A stretch of 64,000 bases of DNA, taken from the NCBI GenBank assembly GCA_965230755.1, contig CBDDLT010000006.1, forward strand, positions 1 to 64,000, written 5' to 3'. Below, one piece after another: positions 54,451 through 63,946 of the stretch. The translations under genes and the position numbers were made by a program. The first letter of the stretch is position 1; each line of letters opens with the position of its first letter. The DNA is from DATFJT01 sp965230755. Lineage in GTDB: Bacteria > Bacteroidota > Bacteroidia > Chitinophagales > Saprospiraceae. The notes below the pieces were generated by a model. That model did no database searches. It was not told the DNA's origin and saw nothing but the letters and a program-made list of their open reading frames with translations.

Positions 54451-56840
54451 TAGTACTTCTTAAAGCCTCGATCGTCATAGTTATTTTATTGGCCTTTTAT
54501 AAGCTGGTATTAGAAAGGGAGAGCTTTTATGCTGCCAATAGAATGTATCTTCTAGGGAGTTTGATCCTTGCGATTGCTTTGCCGTTCTTGACTCTACCAA
54601 AATTGATCAATAATCAGGGTTTTCTGGAGTCTATGATGATTAAGAAAGAGATGAATGTGGTCACGGATAATCCAACGAAGGAACCTTCCACTCCGAATAT
54701 CAAACCCTCTGAAGCTAAACCATTGACTGGCGAAGAAATATATAGCTTGGAACCCATTTCGACCAAGGAGAAGGGTGAACGTTTGATGGTTGAAGGGGCC
54801 AGTTCGACAGCTGAAAAAGTCGAACCATCCTTGGGGAAGACCAAAACATGGATTTTCTATATCTATCTTTTTGGAGTAGCCGTGCTCTTGATCAATTTAA
54901 TTGCACAGATAATTAACCTTCTTTACAAGGTATACCGAACAGATGATAAAATCATAAGTGATGAGGGAGTGATAGTAAACTTAACTGGAGAAACAGAACC
55001 TTGCTCTTTCTTCAAATATATTTTCATCAATCCGGCATCCTACGATTTTGATACCTATGAGCAAATTCTTGCTCACGAGAAAATACATATTCGCTGTCGA
55101 CATAGTATGGATCTGCTTTTATCTGAAATAGCGGTTATTTTCCTATGGTTTAATCCATTCATATGGTTGATGAGAAAGGAAGTCGAGAAAAACTTGGAAT
55201 ATCAGACCGATGACATACTTGTCGGACAGAACAAGGAGCAAAAGCAAAACTATCAGCTCAATTTGGTTAAAATTGCTTGCTACACTCGTCCGCTGGCAGT
55301 TACCACCAATTATAACCAATCTCAGATCAAACAGCGCATTCTAAAAATGAATGGTAAGCGATCCAACAAATTCAATTACTGGAAGTATGCATTTGTATTG
55401 CCACTGTTGTTTCTTTTGGCGCTTGGCTTAAACTCTCCCTTGGAGGCAGAGCCCAATACAAAGAATGGCCTAGATTTTATCAGTTCTCAAGAATCTTTGA
55501 GTATTAATTCTGATTCAAGTAACGATCCAGTAGAAGATGGCTTGGTATCTGAATCAATGAAAACTGATGCTTCTGACAATTACTTGGCCAATAAATCCAT
55601 GAGTGATTTGATTGCAAACTGTAAGGAATTTGAAGAAGCGGTGGCTCGAGGAGATCTCAATAAGGTCAAGGAAATTTTGAAAACTCTGGACCCGGATTGC
55701 TTGAAGCTAAAGAAAGATGAAGGCAATAACCTGTCATCTTTGAAAAAATTGGTGGATAGCAAAAAAGAAGAGATGGCCAGCAAGGCTGTCGTCGATACCG
55801 ATGAAAATTCGAAGTCGACCTGCGCTTTGATTGAAAAAGCGGTAGAGGACAGAAATTATAGAGAATTGAGGAGTCTTTTGGCCAGTGAGGACATCAGCTG
55901 TCTGAATGATATCTATGGGGAACCTACTCAGGATGTAGCATTAATACAGGGTCTTTTGAATTACGGTGCTAGAATGAACATCGATCAAAACAATGTAATT
56001 CACATATCGGATATCGGTTTTATCATCGATGTGATCGACTATGAAAAAGAGGACTGTCGGGATGAAAACTACTTGGATCTAGCGGAAGCAATTATAGCAA
56101 AAAACAGGCTTGAGGTCAGAAGAATATTGGCCATGGAAGACTTGAGCTGTCCTTTGAATGCCAATGGGGTCACCAATGATTTTCCCTTTATCAAGGAATT
56201 GATGAAATACGATCCCTTGATCAGATATGATAATGAGACAACTATAACAATTTATGGTGTTGGTGTGGATATTGACCTGGATCGTTTCGAAGAAAAATCC
56301 AATACCTATGATGGTGAGCTGAAGGAGAAGAATTATTTATCAGAAGAAGAAAGGCGTGCATTGCGAGAAATAGAAAATCTATTGCGGGATGGATCAGTCA
56401 ATGTAAAGGAAGATAATTGCTTGGATTTAATTGCTGCCATAGAAGTTGGGGCCCATGGTCTTGCCAAGAAAATGCTCAAGAACTTAGGTCCAAACTGCTA
56501 TCATCGTATTACAGAAACGATAAGTTCGCCGGAGGGTTCGAAATGGTCGAACTCCCATGTAATAACACCATTAATTGCAGCGGCAAGACAAGGCGATCGG
56601 ACCATGGCCGATATACTAATCACCTCGTTTAATGCCGATGTCAATTATTCCGGAGACGGAAAAATTACTCCATTAATGCATGCGGTTGAATCCGGGAATA
56701 TCGAATTGGTGAAATTACTACTTGAGCGAGGAGCTAATCCCCGAAGCAAGGATGAAGACGGCAAAACGGCTTTGGACCGTGCCGAAAAATCAGGAAACGA
56801 TAAAATTGCTAATTATTTGAAATCAATTCTGGCTGACTAG
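54447..56840 (+). CDS. BlaR1-like M56 metallopeptidase with periplasmic ankyrin tail
   Basis: Membrane signalling peptidase, 797 residues. Hydrophobic segments occur near residues 2-22, 31-47, 131-158 and 308-330. The zinc motif HEKIH (HExxH) is near residue 210 in EQILAHEKIHIRCRHSMD, followed by FLWFNPFIWLMRKEVEKNLE typical of M56. After the last segment the rest should be periplasmic. It has four degenerate ankyrin-like units (for example DLAEAIIAKNRLEVRRILAM, each followed near its end by DxxC) and two canonical ankyrin units at about 710-797 (TPLMHAVESGNIELVKLLLE). The penicillin-binding-type sensor of true BlaR1 is absent. The signal sensed is unknown. Confidence 0.88.
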   Translation: MIVLLKASIVIVILLAFYKLVLERESFYAANRMYLLGSLILAIALPFLTLPKLINNQGFLESMMIKKEMNVVTDNPTKEPSTPNIKPSEAKPLTGEEIYSLEPISTKEKGERLMVEGASSTAEKVEPSLGKTKTWIFYIYLFGVAVLLINLIAQIINLLYKVYRTDDKIISDEGVIVNLTGETEPCSFFKYIFINPASYDFDTYEQILAHEKIHIRCRHSMDLLLSEIAVIFLWFNPFIWLMRKEVEKNLEYQTDDILVGQNKEQKQNYQLNLVKIACYTRPLAVTTNYNQSQIKQRILKMNGKRSNKFNYWKYAFVLPLLFLLALGLNSPLEAEPNTKNGLDFISSQESLSINSDSSNDPVEDGLVSESMKTDASDNYLANKSMSDLIANCKEFEEAVARGDLNKVKEILKTLDPDCLKLKKDEGNNLSSLKKLVDSKKEEMASKAVVDTDENSKSTCALIEKAVEDRNYRELRSLLASEDISCLNDIYGEPTQDVALIQGLLNYGARMNIDQNNVIHISDIGFIIDVIDYEKEDCRDENYLDLAEAIIAKNRLEVRRILAMEDLSCPLNANGVTNDFPFIKELMKYDPLIRYDNETTITIYGVGVDIDLDRFEEKSNTYDGELKEKNYLSEEERRALREIENLLRDGSVNVKEDNCLDLIAAIEVGAHGLAKKMLKNLGPNCYHRITETISSPEGSKWSNSHVITPLIAAARQGDRTMADILITSFNADVNYSGDGKITPLMHAVESGNIELVKLLLERGANPRSKDEDGKTALDRAEKSGNDKIANYLKSILAD

Positions 56841-56872
56841 GAGCCAATTAAATACTTGAAAATTTAGTCATT

Positions 56873-58666
56873 ATGAAACACGGAATCAAGATTCTGCTAG
56901 CCATTGCTTTGTCCATTGGTTACCATATTCTCCAGAGTCAGAACTCGGAAAGTAAAATTCAACCACAGTCATTGGCTCAATTTACACAAGATGTAATACT
57001 TCTGGATGGAGTCCAAAATGGGCTGGATACTATGGAAAAATATAGGGAGTCTGATAAATTCTATCTCGACGATTTTGAGTTTTTCTATATAGGGCAGGCT
57101 ATGTTTCGACAAGGTAGAATTGAAGAGGCCATTCAGTACATGAACTCCATTGGATCGTATTTCTCGCCCTTGAAGAAGTCTTTTACCCAGGCCCTTTTTG
57201 TGCGATTGATCGAGTCAGGGGTAGGGGAGGCCGAGAAATGGTTAAAACAACATCGCTATGACAACGAGTACAAGATTGTGGAAAGGGAATTGGATATAGC
57301 AACCACTTCTCTTCTAAGGGCAAGTCGTATGGATGAACTCAAGATTCTCAATGCGGTATACCTGCAGGAGTTTCCGGATAACACCGAAGCACATCATCAA
57401 ATGGCAGAGGTCTATCTCAAAGAGGGGAATGAGAAATTGGCTCTCCAATACTTGAGAACGGGCGTAGCAGAACAGGATTACATCTCTTTCGCCCGACTTG
57501 CTTCAAGTCCATTATCGATTTATATTCCTACGGTTTTACCCATGGATACAACAAGGCTTTTCAGGGCAACGGGTGATTTGGAGCAAGATACCGCATGGTT
57601 ATTTGTCCAAGGTGGACCAATGCCCGATATAAGTGCTTATCATCCACGGCCACTTGATTTATTGCCTCGAAATGAAGCTCTTTTGAAGATTGATGTGTTG
57701 CAGTCGCAAATGATCAATCCCACCATTCTCTCATCGAAGCAATCATTGACTAGGGAACAAAATCTATTCGAACATGAGCGCAGCGCAGAAATGCTTAACC
57801 GCACGATAAAATACCTCAAAGACAGGGGGAAAACAGTGTTTGTCATCGCTCATTCTTACGGTGCTTATATAGCTTATGAATATTTGTATTCTAAGCCTGG
57901 GCTTTACGATAAACTCATCGTGATGGGTGCTGATTTGGATGAAGATTTACGTAATTACGAAGACAATGAAGATGGCAGTAGAAAATTTATTCGCTTCAGG
58001 GATGGCCTTACCCCTTACGAGCATAACTTTTGGGGTAATTTTCCTTTGGTATCCATTCTAAAAGACAAGCTGCAGCAAATATTTACCAATACGGGCAACT
58101 TGGTTCAGTATCACGGTATGCGCAGAATGACAGATTTTTTACAAAGCAAAGACCTAAGTCGAGTTGTATTTATTCATGCTCGATTTGACGAGGCCAATGC
58201 TCGAACATCATCATCTGATATAGCATTTTGGCGAGATCATGGAGCTAGTGTTTTAGAATCATTTGGAGACCACCACAGTATGCTTCGACCCGAGTACATG
58301 GCCAATATATATGGGCATTTAGTAAATGGGGAACCCTTGAGAAAATCTATAGCTTCTACCTTGGCTGAGGCGATTGAATCCAAGAATTTAAATGATGCTC
58401 TCAATAAAGTAGATGAATGTAAAAACTCTGATAAATATCATTCTTTATCAGAGTCTGAATTGAATGTTTTGGGGTATCAATTGATCAATTCTGGTCAGCT
58501 CGACGAAGCCATCCAAATCTTTGAGTTGAACGCCGCCTCCTTTCCAGATTCTTGGAATGCCTTTGATAGTCTGGCGGAAGCTCATCTTTACAAAGGGAAC
58601 AAGGCTTTATCTGACCAGTATTATAGAAAGTCCCTCAGTATTCATCCGGGTAACATTTTGCGATAA
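56873..58666 (+). CDS. Exported alpha/beta hydrolase flanked by TPR regions
   Basis: 597-residue protein with a signal peptide (MKHGIKILLAIALSIGYHIL). Residues about 55-200 look TPR-like (FFYIGQAMFRQGRIEEAIQY). A hydrolase core covers about 230-490, with a GxSxG-like nucleophile AHSYGAYIAYEY (Ser near 327) and a C-terminal His in FGDHHSMLRPEY. The last 85 residues are TPR-like again (LDEAIQIFELNAASFPDSWN). The substrate is unknown. It follows the M56 gene by 32 bases and is probably in the same operon, so it may be an effector of that system. Confidence 0.75.
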   Translation: MKHGIKILLAIALSIGYHILQSQNSESKIQPQSLAQFTQDVILLDGVQNGLDTMEKYRESDKFYLDDFEFFYIGQAMFRQGRIEEAIQYMNSIGSYFSPLKKSFTQALFVRLIESGVGEAEKWLKQHRYDNEYKIVERELDIATTSLLRASRMDELKILNAVYLQEFPDNTEAHHQMAEVYLKEGNEKLALQYLRTGVAEQDYISFARLASSPLSIYIPTVLPMDTTRLFRATGDLEQDTAWLFVQGGPMPDISAYHPRPLDLLPRNEALLKIDVLQSQMINPTILSSKQSLTREQNLFEHERSAEMLNRTIKYLKDRGKTVFVIAHSYGAYIAYEYLYSKPGLYDKLIVMGADLDEDLRNYEDNEDGSRKFIRFRDGLTPYEHNFWGNFPLVSILKDKLQQIFTNTGNLVQYHGMRRMTDFLQSKDLSRVVFIHARFDEANARTSSSDIAFWRDHGASVLESFGDHHSMLRPEYMANIYGHLVNGEPLRKSIASTLAEAIESKNLNDALNKVDECKNSDKYHSLSESELNVLGYQLINSGQLDEAIQIFELNAASFPDSWNAFDSLAEAHLYKGNKALSDQYYRKSLSIHPGNILR

Positions 58667-58760
58667 AGGCACTCCGATAGATGAAATATAGCGCTTGGTC
58701 TAAATTCATACCTCGATAATAATTAATAATCACAACTTATAGATCTTCAATATCATTACT

Positions 58761-61193
58761 ATGAAAACATTACTTTCTCTAACGTTTCTTTTAGCTTCTT
58801 TTCTAGGGTATTCTCAGTCCGGTCAGATGATCACAGGGACAATAGTCGACGATGAAAATATGGCGATTGACTTGGCCTTGATATCTGTTCAGTCCATGTC
58901 TGACTCTGCCATCATCAAAGCTGAATACTCGGATATCGATGGTGCCTTTCAGTTGACCAATATTCTGAGTGGAGATTACCTACTTGAAGTGCGGTATTTA
59001 GGATACGGAAATTATACTCAAACGATCAATGTGCAAGATGAAGATTTGGATTTGGGTACGATAAAGCTTAGTCCTGCAGTGGAAAACCTGGGGGAAGTTA
59101 CGGTAACAGCTAAGGTTCCATTCATAGAGCGGGAAATAGATCGGGTGATCATCAATCCTGATGCCTTGATTTCTTCTGCTGGAAATAATGCCTTAGAAGT
59201 ATTGGAAAAAGCGCCTGGTGTAGCGGTTCAGAGTGATGGATCTATTACACTAAAAGGTAGGTCTGGTGTGGCCATTTATATCAATAATAAACCCTCTTAT
59301 CTTTCGGGAACTGAGTTGGAGAGTTACTTGCGGTCATTGCCTGCAGGTTCGATCAGACGAATTGAAATTATGGTCAATCCACCGGCGAGATTTGAAGCAG
59401 CAGGAAACTCCGGAGTCATTAATATTGTGATGAAAAGGGATAAGAGGTCCGGTTTATTCGGGAATGTAAATGTAGGATATAGGCAAGGAAGGTATGCCAG
59501 TAGTAATAACAGTCTAAATCTTAATTTCAATCACAAGAAGTTAAGTTTATATGTAAACAACTACACTGGGTTTTACAAGTTCTATCAGGATTTGTACATC
59601 AATCGCTACTACTTGAATGATCAGAGAGCATTGACTTCTGCTTTTTCGCAGAACTCTTACAACTACAGTGATGGAGAGTATATCAACACCAAAATAGGAG
59701 CGGATTATTACCTTTCGGATCGAACAACTTTCGGAATTTCCTACAAATACAATCACAGCCCTTCCGGGAGGGATACGGATAATACCGCAATTGTTTCTGA
59801 TGCCCAAGATGTAAAGCTTCAATGGGTCGTTGCCGACAACATTCAGAACAATGATTTTGATCATCAAGTGTACAACGCCTACATAAGCTATAATCTCGAT
59901 ACTACCGGCAGTCAAATTTCTATGGATGCAGACTATGTGAGTTATACAACGGGTAGCAAACAGACTTTTAAAAATTTCATCTATAATCAAGCCGATGAAT
60001 TGGATTTTGCAGATCAAATCAATGGCGATATTCCCAGTACCATTGATATATATGCAGCTAAGACCGATTTTACAACACCAATGGGAAAAGCCGGGCGTTT
60101 CGAATCCGGGTTGAAATTTGCTCAGACGAAAACAGATAATGAAGCCATTTATTCGACAACCATAGGCGGGGTAACAACACCTGATTATGACTTGAGCAAT
60201 CGATTTTTGTATGACGAAAACATATACTCTGCCTATGTCAATTATTCGACTTCTTTTGGCCCATTGCAGGTTCAGACAGGACTGAGGGGGGAGCTTACCA
60301 GTCTGGAAGGCAACCAACTGGGAAATGTAGAGAAACCAGATACTTCCTTCACCAGAAATTATGAAAACCTATTTCCAACAGTGTATTTGAGTTGGAAAGT
60401 AGATACTTCAGGAGTCCATCTTCTGTCATTTAGTTATGGTCGTAGAATCAATCGTCCTTACTTTATGCAGTTAAACCCATTTATTAGTCCGCTGGATAAG
60501 TTCACTTTTTACTCTGGCAACCCCGATTTACTTCCAACATTTTCGAATAATTATTCTTTGACACATACTTGGAAGAATCAGATTAGTACCACCTTAGAAC
60601 ATTCCAAAACAACGGACGGAATCAATGAAACTCTGGAAATTCGGGATGAAATATATTATAGCCGACCGGGCAATATTGCTACGGAAGAGTCCTATTCCTT
60701 AGCCATGAGTGGTTCATTCAATATCAAGGAGTGGTACTCTGTAAATGCTTATGCGGAATGGGGTTATCTTAAATACGATAGTCCATTGTATACCGAACAA
60801 CTGTCTTCTAGCGGAGATTATCAATATTTCTCGTTGAACAACAGCTTCCGTTTAGCTAAAGGATGGAAATTCGATGTTGGCGGTAATTTTCAGTCCGATC
60901 TAGTGTATGCGCAGCTCTTGATCAAAAGTTATGGTCAAGTGAATTTAGGCGTTCAGAAATCGGTATTGGATGGGAAAGGGAACGTTAAAGTAGCGCTGGA
61001 TGATCTATTCTTTACCAGAAGAGGCGATGGTATCATTAATAATTTGAGATTGACTGATGCGGATTGGAACAGTACTCGGGATACGAGGAGAGTGTCATGT
61101 TCTTTTTCTTATAAATTCGGTCAGTCACAGACCAATAGAAAGAGAAGAAATAGCTCTGGGTCAGATAGTGAACAGCGTCGAATGAGTAGCTAA
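58761..61193 (+). CDS. Outer-membrane beta-barrel protein of the TonB-receptor type
   Basis: 810 residues with signal peptide MKTLLSLTFLLASFLGYSQ. A carboxypeptidase-regulatory-like domain (ITGTIVDDENMAIDLALIS) precedes a plug (LEVLEKAPGVAVQSDGSITL, KGRSGVAIYINNKPSYLSG) and a long barrel of the OMP_b-brl_3 family (FSYGRRINRPYFMQLNPFI). The C-terminus carries a short basic tail (NRKRRNSSGSDSEQRRMSS) beyond the last strand, common in this family. No TonB box was located. It follows the hydrolase gene by 94 bases with the same orientation and may belong to the BlaI-controlled cluster. Confidence 0.88.
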   Translation: MKTLLSLTFLLASFLGYSQSGQMITGTIVDDENMAIDLALISVQSMSDSAIIKAEYSDIDGAFQLTNILSGDYLLEVRYLGYGNYTQTINVQDEDLDLGTIKLSPAVENLGEVTVTAKVPFIEREIDRVIINPDALISSAGNNALEVLEKAPGVAVQSDGSITLKGRSGVAIYINNKPSYLSGTELESYLRSLPAGSIRRIEIMVNPPARFEAAGNSGVINIVMKRDKRSGLFGNVNVGYRQGRYASSNNSLNLNFNHKKLSLYVNNYTGFYKFYQDLYINRYYLNDQRALTSAFSQNSYNYSDGEYINTKIGADYYLSDRTTFGISYKYNHSPSGRDTDNTAIVSDAQDVKLQWVVADNIQNNDFDHQVYNAYISYNLDTTGSQISMDADYVSYTTGSKQTFKNFIYNQADELDFADQINGDIPSTIDIYAAKTDFTTPMGKAGRFESGLKFAQTKTDNEAIYSTTIGGVTTPDYDLSNRFLYDENIYSAYVNYSTSFGPLQVQTGLRGELTSLEGNQLGNVEKPDTSFTRNYENLFPTVYLSWKVDTSGVHLLSFSYGRRINRPYFMQLNPFISPLDKFTFYSGNPDLLPTFSNNYSLTHTWKNQISTTLEHSKTTDGINETLEIRDEIYYSRPGNIATEESYSLAMSGSFNIKEWYSVNAYAEWGYLKYDSPLYTEQLSSSGDYQYFSLNNSFRLAKGWKFDVGGNFQSDLVYAQLLIKSYGQVNLGVQKSVLDGKGNVKVALDDLFFTRRGDGIINNLRLTDADWNSTRDTRRVSCSFSYKFGQSQTNRKRRNSSGSDSEQRRMSS

Positions 61194-61210
61194 GTAGAAT
61201 GAATTGAAAT

Positions 61211-61243
61211 AAAAGGGGGTATCGATTCCCCCTTTAGCTTTTT
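61211..61243. terminator. Bidirectional terminator between barrel and YCII genes
   Basis: AAAGGGGG pairs with CCCCCTTT over an 8-base loop (TATCGATT) and is followed on the plus strand by T-rich sequence (AGCTTTTT). It sits between two convergent genes. Confidence 0.85.
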
Positions 61244-61252
61244 GGTTAGAGA

Positions 61253-61609
61253 TTAATTAATGCCTTCGACCCTTTTGACGGGTCTTACTTCCATCCTCCA
61301 AATACCTTCTTCAAAACGAGGATCTGCCTTCGCTATTTCTATGGCTTCATCGAGATCCTTGGCCAAGAGATGATAATAACCGGAAATGACTTCTTTGGTC
61401 TCGTTATATGGGCCGTCAATGATCTTACCATTTTGAAACGATAGCATCCTTCCTTCCATTTCAAGGGGTTGAGCCGACTTCATTCTTCCCTCTTCGGAAA
61501 GCCTTCTGATGTATTGCCCAATTTTCTCAATATGATTCTGAAGTTGCTCGGGAGATAAATTGGCTTTGGGCTCTTCTTCACTTCTAATGAATAACATAAA
61601 TTCTTTCAT
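61253..61609 (-). CDS. YCII-related (DGPF) domain protein
   Basis: 118 residues, one YCII/DGPF domain. It contains the hallmark DGPYNETKEVISGYYHL and an N-terminal MKEFMLFIRSEEEP. Proteins of this family are often encoded beside ECF sigma factors of the TPR-tailed ECF42 type, as here (44 bases after the sigma gene). The biochemical role is unknown, though YciI folds resemble muconolactone isomerases. The stop lies about 10 bases from the shared terminator. Confidence 0.85.
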   Translation of the reverse strand: MKEFMLFIRSEEEPKANLSPEQLQNHIEKIGQYIRRLSEEGRMKSAQPLEMEGRMLSFQNGKIIDGPYNETKEVISGYYHLLAKDLDEAIEIAKADPRFEEGIWRMEVRPVKRVEGIN

Positions 61610-61649
61610 AATTGTATTTTTAAATTAATCTGATGCTCCTAATACAATT
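61610..61649 (-). repeat. AT-rich inverted repeat between sigma and YCII genes
   Basis: AATTGTATT (61610-61618) and AATACAATT (61641-61649) pair perfectly over 22 bases inside the 44-base spacer. As RNA it would form a nine-pair, AU-rich hairpin directly before the YCII start; a protein-binding site is equally possible. Confidence 0.4.
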
Positions 61650-61653
61650 GAGA

Positions 61654-62916
61654 TTATGAAATAGGGACAAGCTCGATTAATTTTTTTTTCAATAATTTGA
61701 TATCTCTCTCATTTTGGGTCAGTGATATGGCTTTTTTCAAGTGCTCAATCGCCATAGAAATATCATTTTTGTCCTTGTACAGTGCAGCCAAAGTCGAATG
61801 AAAAAGATAGTGACTACCTATTGCTGAGATCGAATCTATTTTGTGTAATTCTTCAATGGCACTCTCAATTCCCTCTACTTTGGCTAGAGCTACAGACCTG
61901 TTCATTCGAATAGTAGGTGAATCCTCAATCAGAAGAAGGGTGTTGTACAGAGAGAGTATTTCATCCCAGTTTGTTTCTTGGTATGTTGGAGCTATACAAT
62001 GCTGGGCTGAGATAGCAGCTAAAATCAGGTATCTTGTTATCGAACTGGTTTCTGTGGCCTTGTGAAGATAGTGTATGCCATTATTGATCAAATCCCGGTC
62101 CCATTTTCTGCGGTCTTGTTTTTCCATTTCCACAATAGAGCCCTCATCATCCATTCTCGCTTCGAATCTCGATGCATTTAAATGCATTAGGGCCAACAAG
62201 GAATATGAATCTGTTTTTTCGCTAATCGCATCGCTAGAAAGTAGAATCTTGGTCAAACGAATCGCTTCAAGACATAGATCAAAGCGAACGACATGATTCT
62301 TTTGAGAAGGGCTATAGCCCTCATTAAATAAGAGGTAAATCGTCTTTAAGACTATCGGTACTTCTGCATTGACATCTTTAGGTAATTCGAAAGAGATATT
62401 GTTTTTACGAAGTTGGCTCCGACCTCTGACCAGTCGTTTGTTGATGGTTTCATTGCTAGTAAAAAAAGCACTGGCTATTTCTGAGATACTGAATCCACAA
62501 AGTATTTTTAGGATGAGACTAATTTGAGTGTTTTCCGAGATAGAAGGGTGGCAGCAGGCGAACATCATTTTCAGTTGATCATCCTGTATCATTTCTTCAG
62601 AAAAGTTAAACTGTTCCATCTCTTCAGACTTTCCAGTCATTGCCTTTTCGTACCGCCACTGATACTCCCTTCTTCTTAGTTTGTTGATCGCCAAATTTTT
62701 TGCCGTTGTATATAGCCAAGCCTGAGGGTTTTCAGGAAGTCCATTCTGTTGCCAATTTTCCACTGCTTTGAGCAGTGTTTCTTGGACAATATCTTCTGCC
62801 GATTCAACATGATCTACTCCTAAGTATCTTGTAATAACTGATACTATTCGACCATATTCATTTCTAAAAAAATGTTCAGAAAGTTGAGTCCCAACTGTTT
62901 TCTCAGTTTCTTTCAT
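61654..62916 (-). CDS. ECF42-like RNA polymerase sigma factor with TPR tail
   Basis: 420 residues. The sigma2 region is ESAEDIVQETLLKAVENW with YTTAKNLAINKLRRREYQW. The sigma4 region is CGFSISEIASAFFTSNETIN with KRLVRGRSQLRKN. After about residue 175 there is a long helical extension (IVLKTIYLLFNEGYSPSQKN) and TPR-like helices to the end (AALYKDKNDISMAIEHLKKA). This is the plan of the ECF42 group, whose tail is needed for function and which usually has no classical anti-sigma factor. The downstream YCII gene is its usual partner. The promoter it recognises is not visible here. Confidence 0.88.
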   Translation of the reverse strand: MKETEKTVGTQLSEHFFRNEYGRIVSVITRYLGVDHVESAEDIVQETLLKAVENWQQNGLPENPQAWLYTTAKNLAINKLRRREYQWRYEKAMTGKSEEMEQFNFSEEMIQDDQLKMMFACCHPSISENTQISLILKILCGFSISEIASAFFTSNETINKRLVRGRSQLRKNNISFELPKDVNAEVPIVLKTIYLLFNEGYSPSQKNHVVRFDLCLEAIRLTKILLSSDAISEKTDSYSLLALMHLNASRFEARMDDEGSIVEMEKQDRRKWDRDLINNGIHYLHKATETSSITRYLILAAISAQHCIAPTYQETNWDEILSLYNTLLLIEDSPTIRMNRSVALAKVEGIESAIEELHKIDSISAIGSHYLFHSTLAALYKDKNDISMAIEHLKKAISLTQNERDIKLLKKKLIELVPIS

Positions 62917-63061
62917 CTATGCAAGAATAGAAATATCTTTTTCAAGATGAAAGGATTAGAGCTGATTTAAGAATATTCAAGTAATGCATCAATGAAAAAG
63001 CACATTTATACGACGAATTTAGACTTTGATTGTATTAATTTCTTGATGCCTAATGTTAATT

Positions 63062-63946
63062 TTAAGGTTTCCTATAATTAGGAAACGGAATATAAGTGTC
63101 ATCCCCAGGTACTTTTGGAAAGTTCTTATCGATCCAGTCTTCTTTGGCCTTTTTCAACCTTTCCTTACTATGTGAAACAAAATTCCATAGCAAGTAACGC
63201 TCTTCCGGCAAGCCTTGACCTCCGAATAGTAGTATTTGGGTGTCCTTGTCCAAGCAGAATTCGCATTCATCATCTGTTTTACTAATAAGCATTTGCCCAG
63301 CCCTAACTTCTTGGTCTTGGCTTGTAATAGAACCTTTTACAATGACAAAAGCGACATCCCCTTGAATTTGACCTCGGAGATCCAGGGTAGTCTCCTGTTT
63401 AGCCTGAATATCAACCATAAAAAGGGGGGAGTATCCTTGTAGTGGTGCTGATTTTCCAAAAGCATTTCCTGCTACTAGTTTGAAGCTTAAGGCATCCGAC
63501 TCCCATTGCGGAAGATCTGAAAGGGGATAATAGTCGAATTGGGGTTCCATTTCTTCTTTGTCTTTGGGTAAAGCCACCCATATTTGATATCCGTGCATCT
63601 GGAATTCCCTCGGTCCTCTATTTCTTTGAGGTGTCCTTTCTGTATGAGTTACACCTTTTCCGGAAGTCATAAATCCCACATCCCCCGGAGAAATGATTTG
63701 CACACTTCCCGTGCTATCTCGATGTTCCATTTCTCCTTCGAAAAGATAGGTCAGGGTGCTTAGGCCAATATGTGGGTGTTGATCAACATCAATATACCTT
63801 CCGTTTCCAATTGTCGCCGGTCCCATGTGATCAATAAAGGTAAAGGGTCCCACCTGTCTTTTCTTCCGGAACGGCAGCAGCCTACCAATAATGAAATTTC
63901 CTAACTCGGTTTGCCTTTCGTCTACAATGAGTTTATTATTGGCCAT
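63062..63946 (-). CDS. Pirin-family cupin protein
   Basis: Bicupin of 294 residues, cytoplasmic. The N-terminal cupin has all iron ligands at the classical positions: His57 and His59 (DQHPHIGLSTLTYL), His101 and Glu103 (GVTHTERTP). Strand GPFTFIDHMGPATIGNGRYI is typical. Bacterial pirins include quercetin dioxygenase-type enzymes and redox regulators, so the exact role is open. It ends 145 bases before the sigma factor start and is transcribed in the same direction, but with a separate upstream region at the window edge. Confidence 0.92.
   Translation of the reverse strand: MANNKLIVDERQTELGNFIIGRLLPFRKKRQVGPFTFIDHMGPATIGNGRYIDVDQHPHIGLSTLTYLFEGEMEHRDSTGSVQIISPGDVGFMTSGKGVTHTERTPQRNRGPREFQMHGYQIWVALPKDKEEMEPQFDYYPLSDLPQWESDALSFKLVAGNAFGKSAPLQGYSPLFMVDIQAKQETTLDLRGQIQGDVAFVIVKGSITSQDQEVRAGQMLISKTDDECEFCLDKDTQILLFGGQGLPEERYLLWNFVSHSKERLKKAKEDWIDKNFPKVPGDDTYIPFPNYRKP

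Noticed and set aside
54447..56840. True beta-lactam resistance regulator BlaR1
   Set aside because: No penicillin-binding sensor domain follows the M56 core and no beta-lactamase or PBP gene is nearby; the tail is ankyrin-like.
59547..60317. 256-codon open frame on the minus strand inside the outer-membrane barrel gene
   Set aside because: It lies wholly antisense to a well-supported coding region, has low-complexity Ile/Val-rich translation and no recognisable domain; it is a shadow of codon use.
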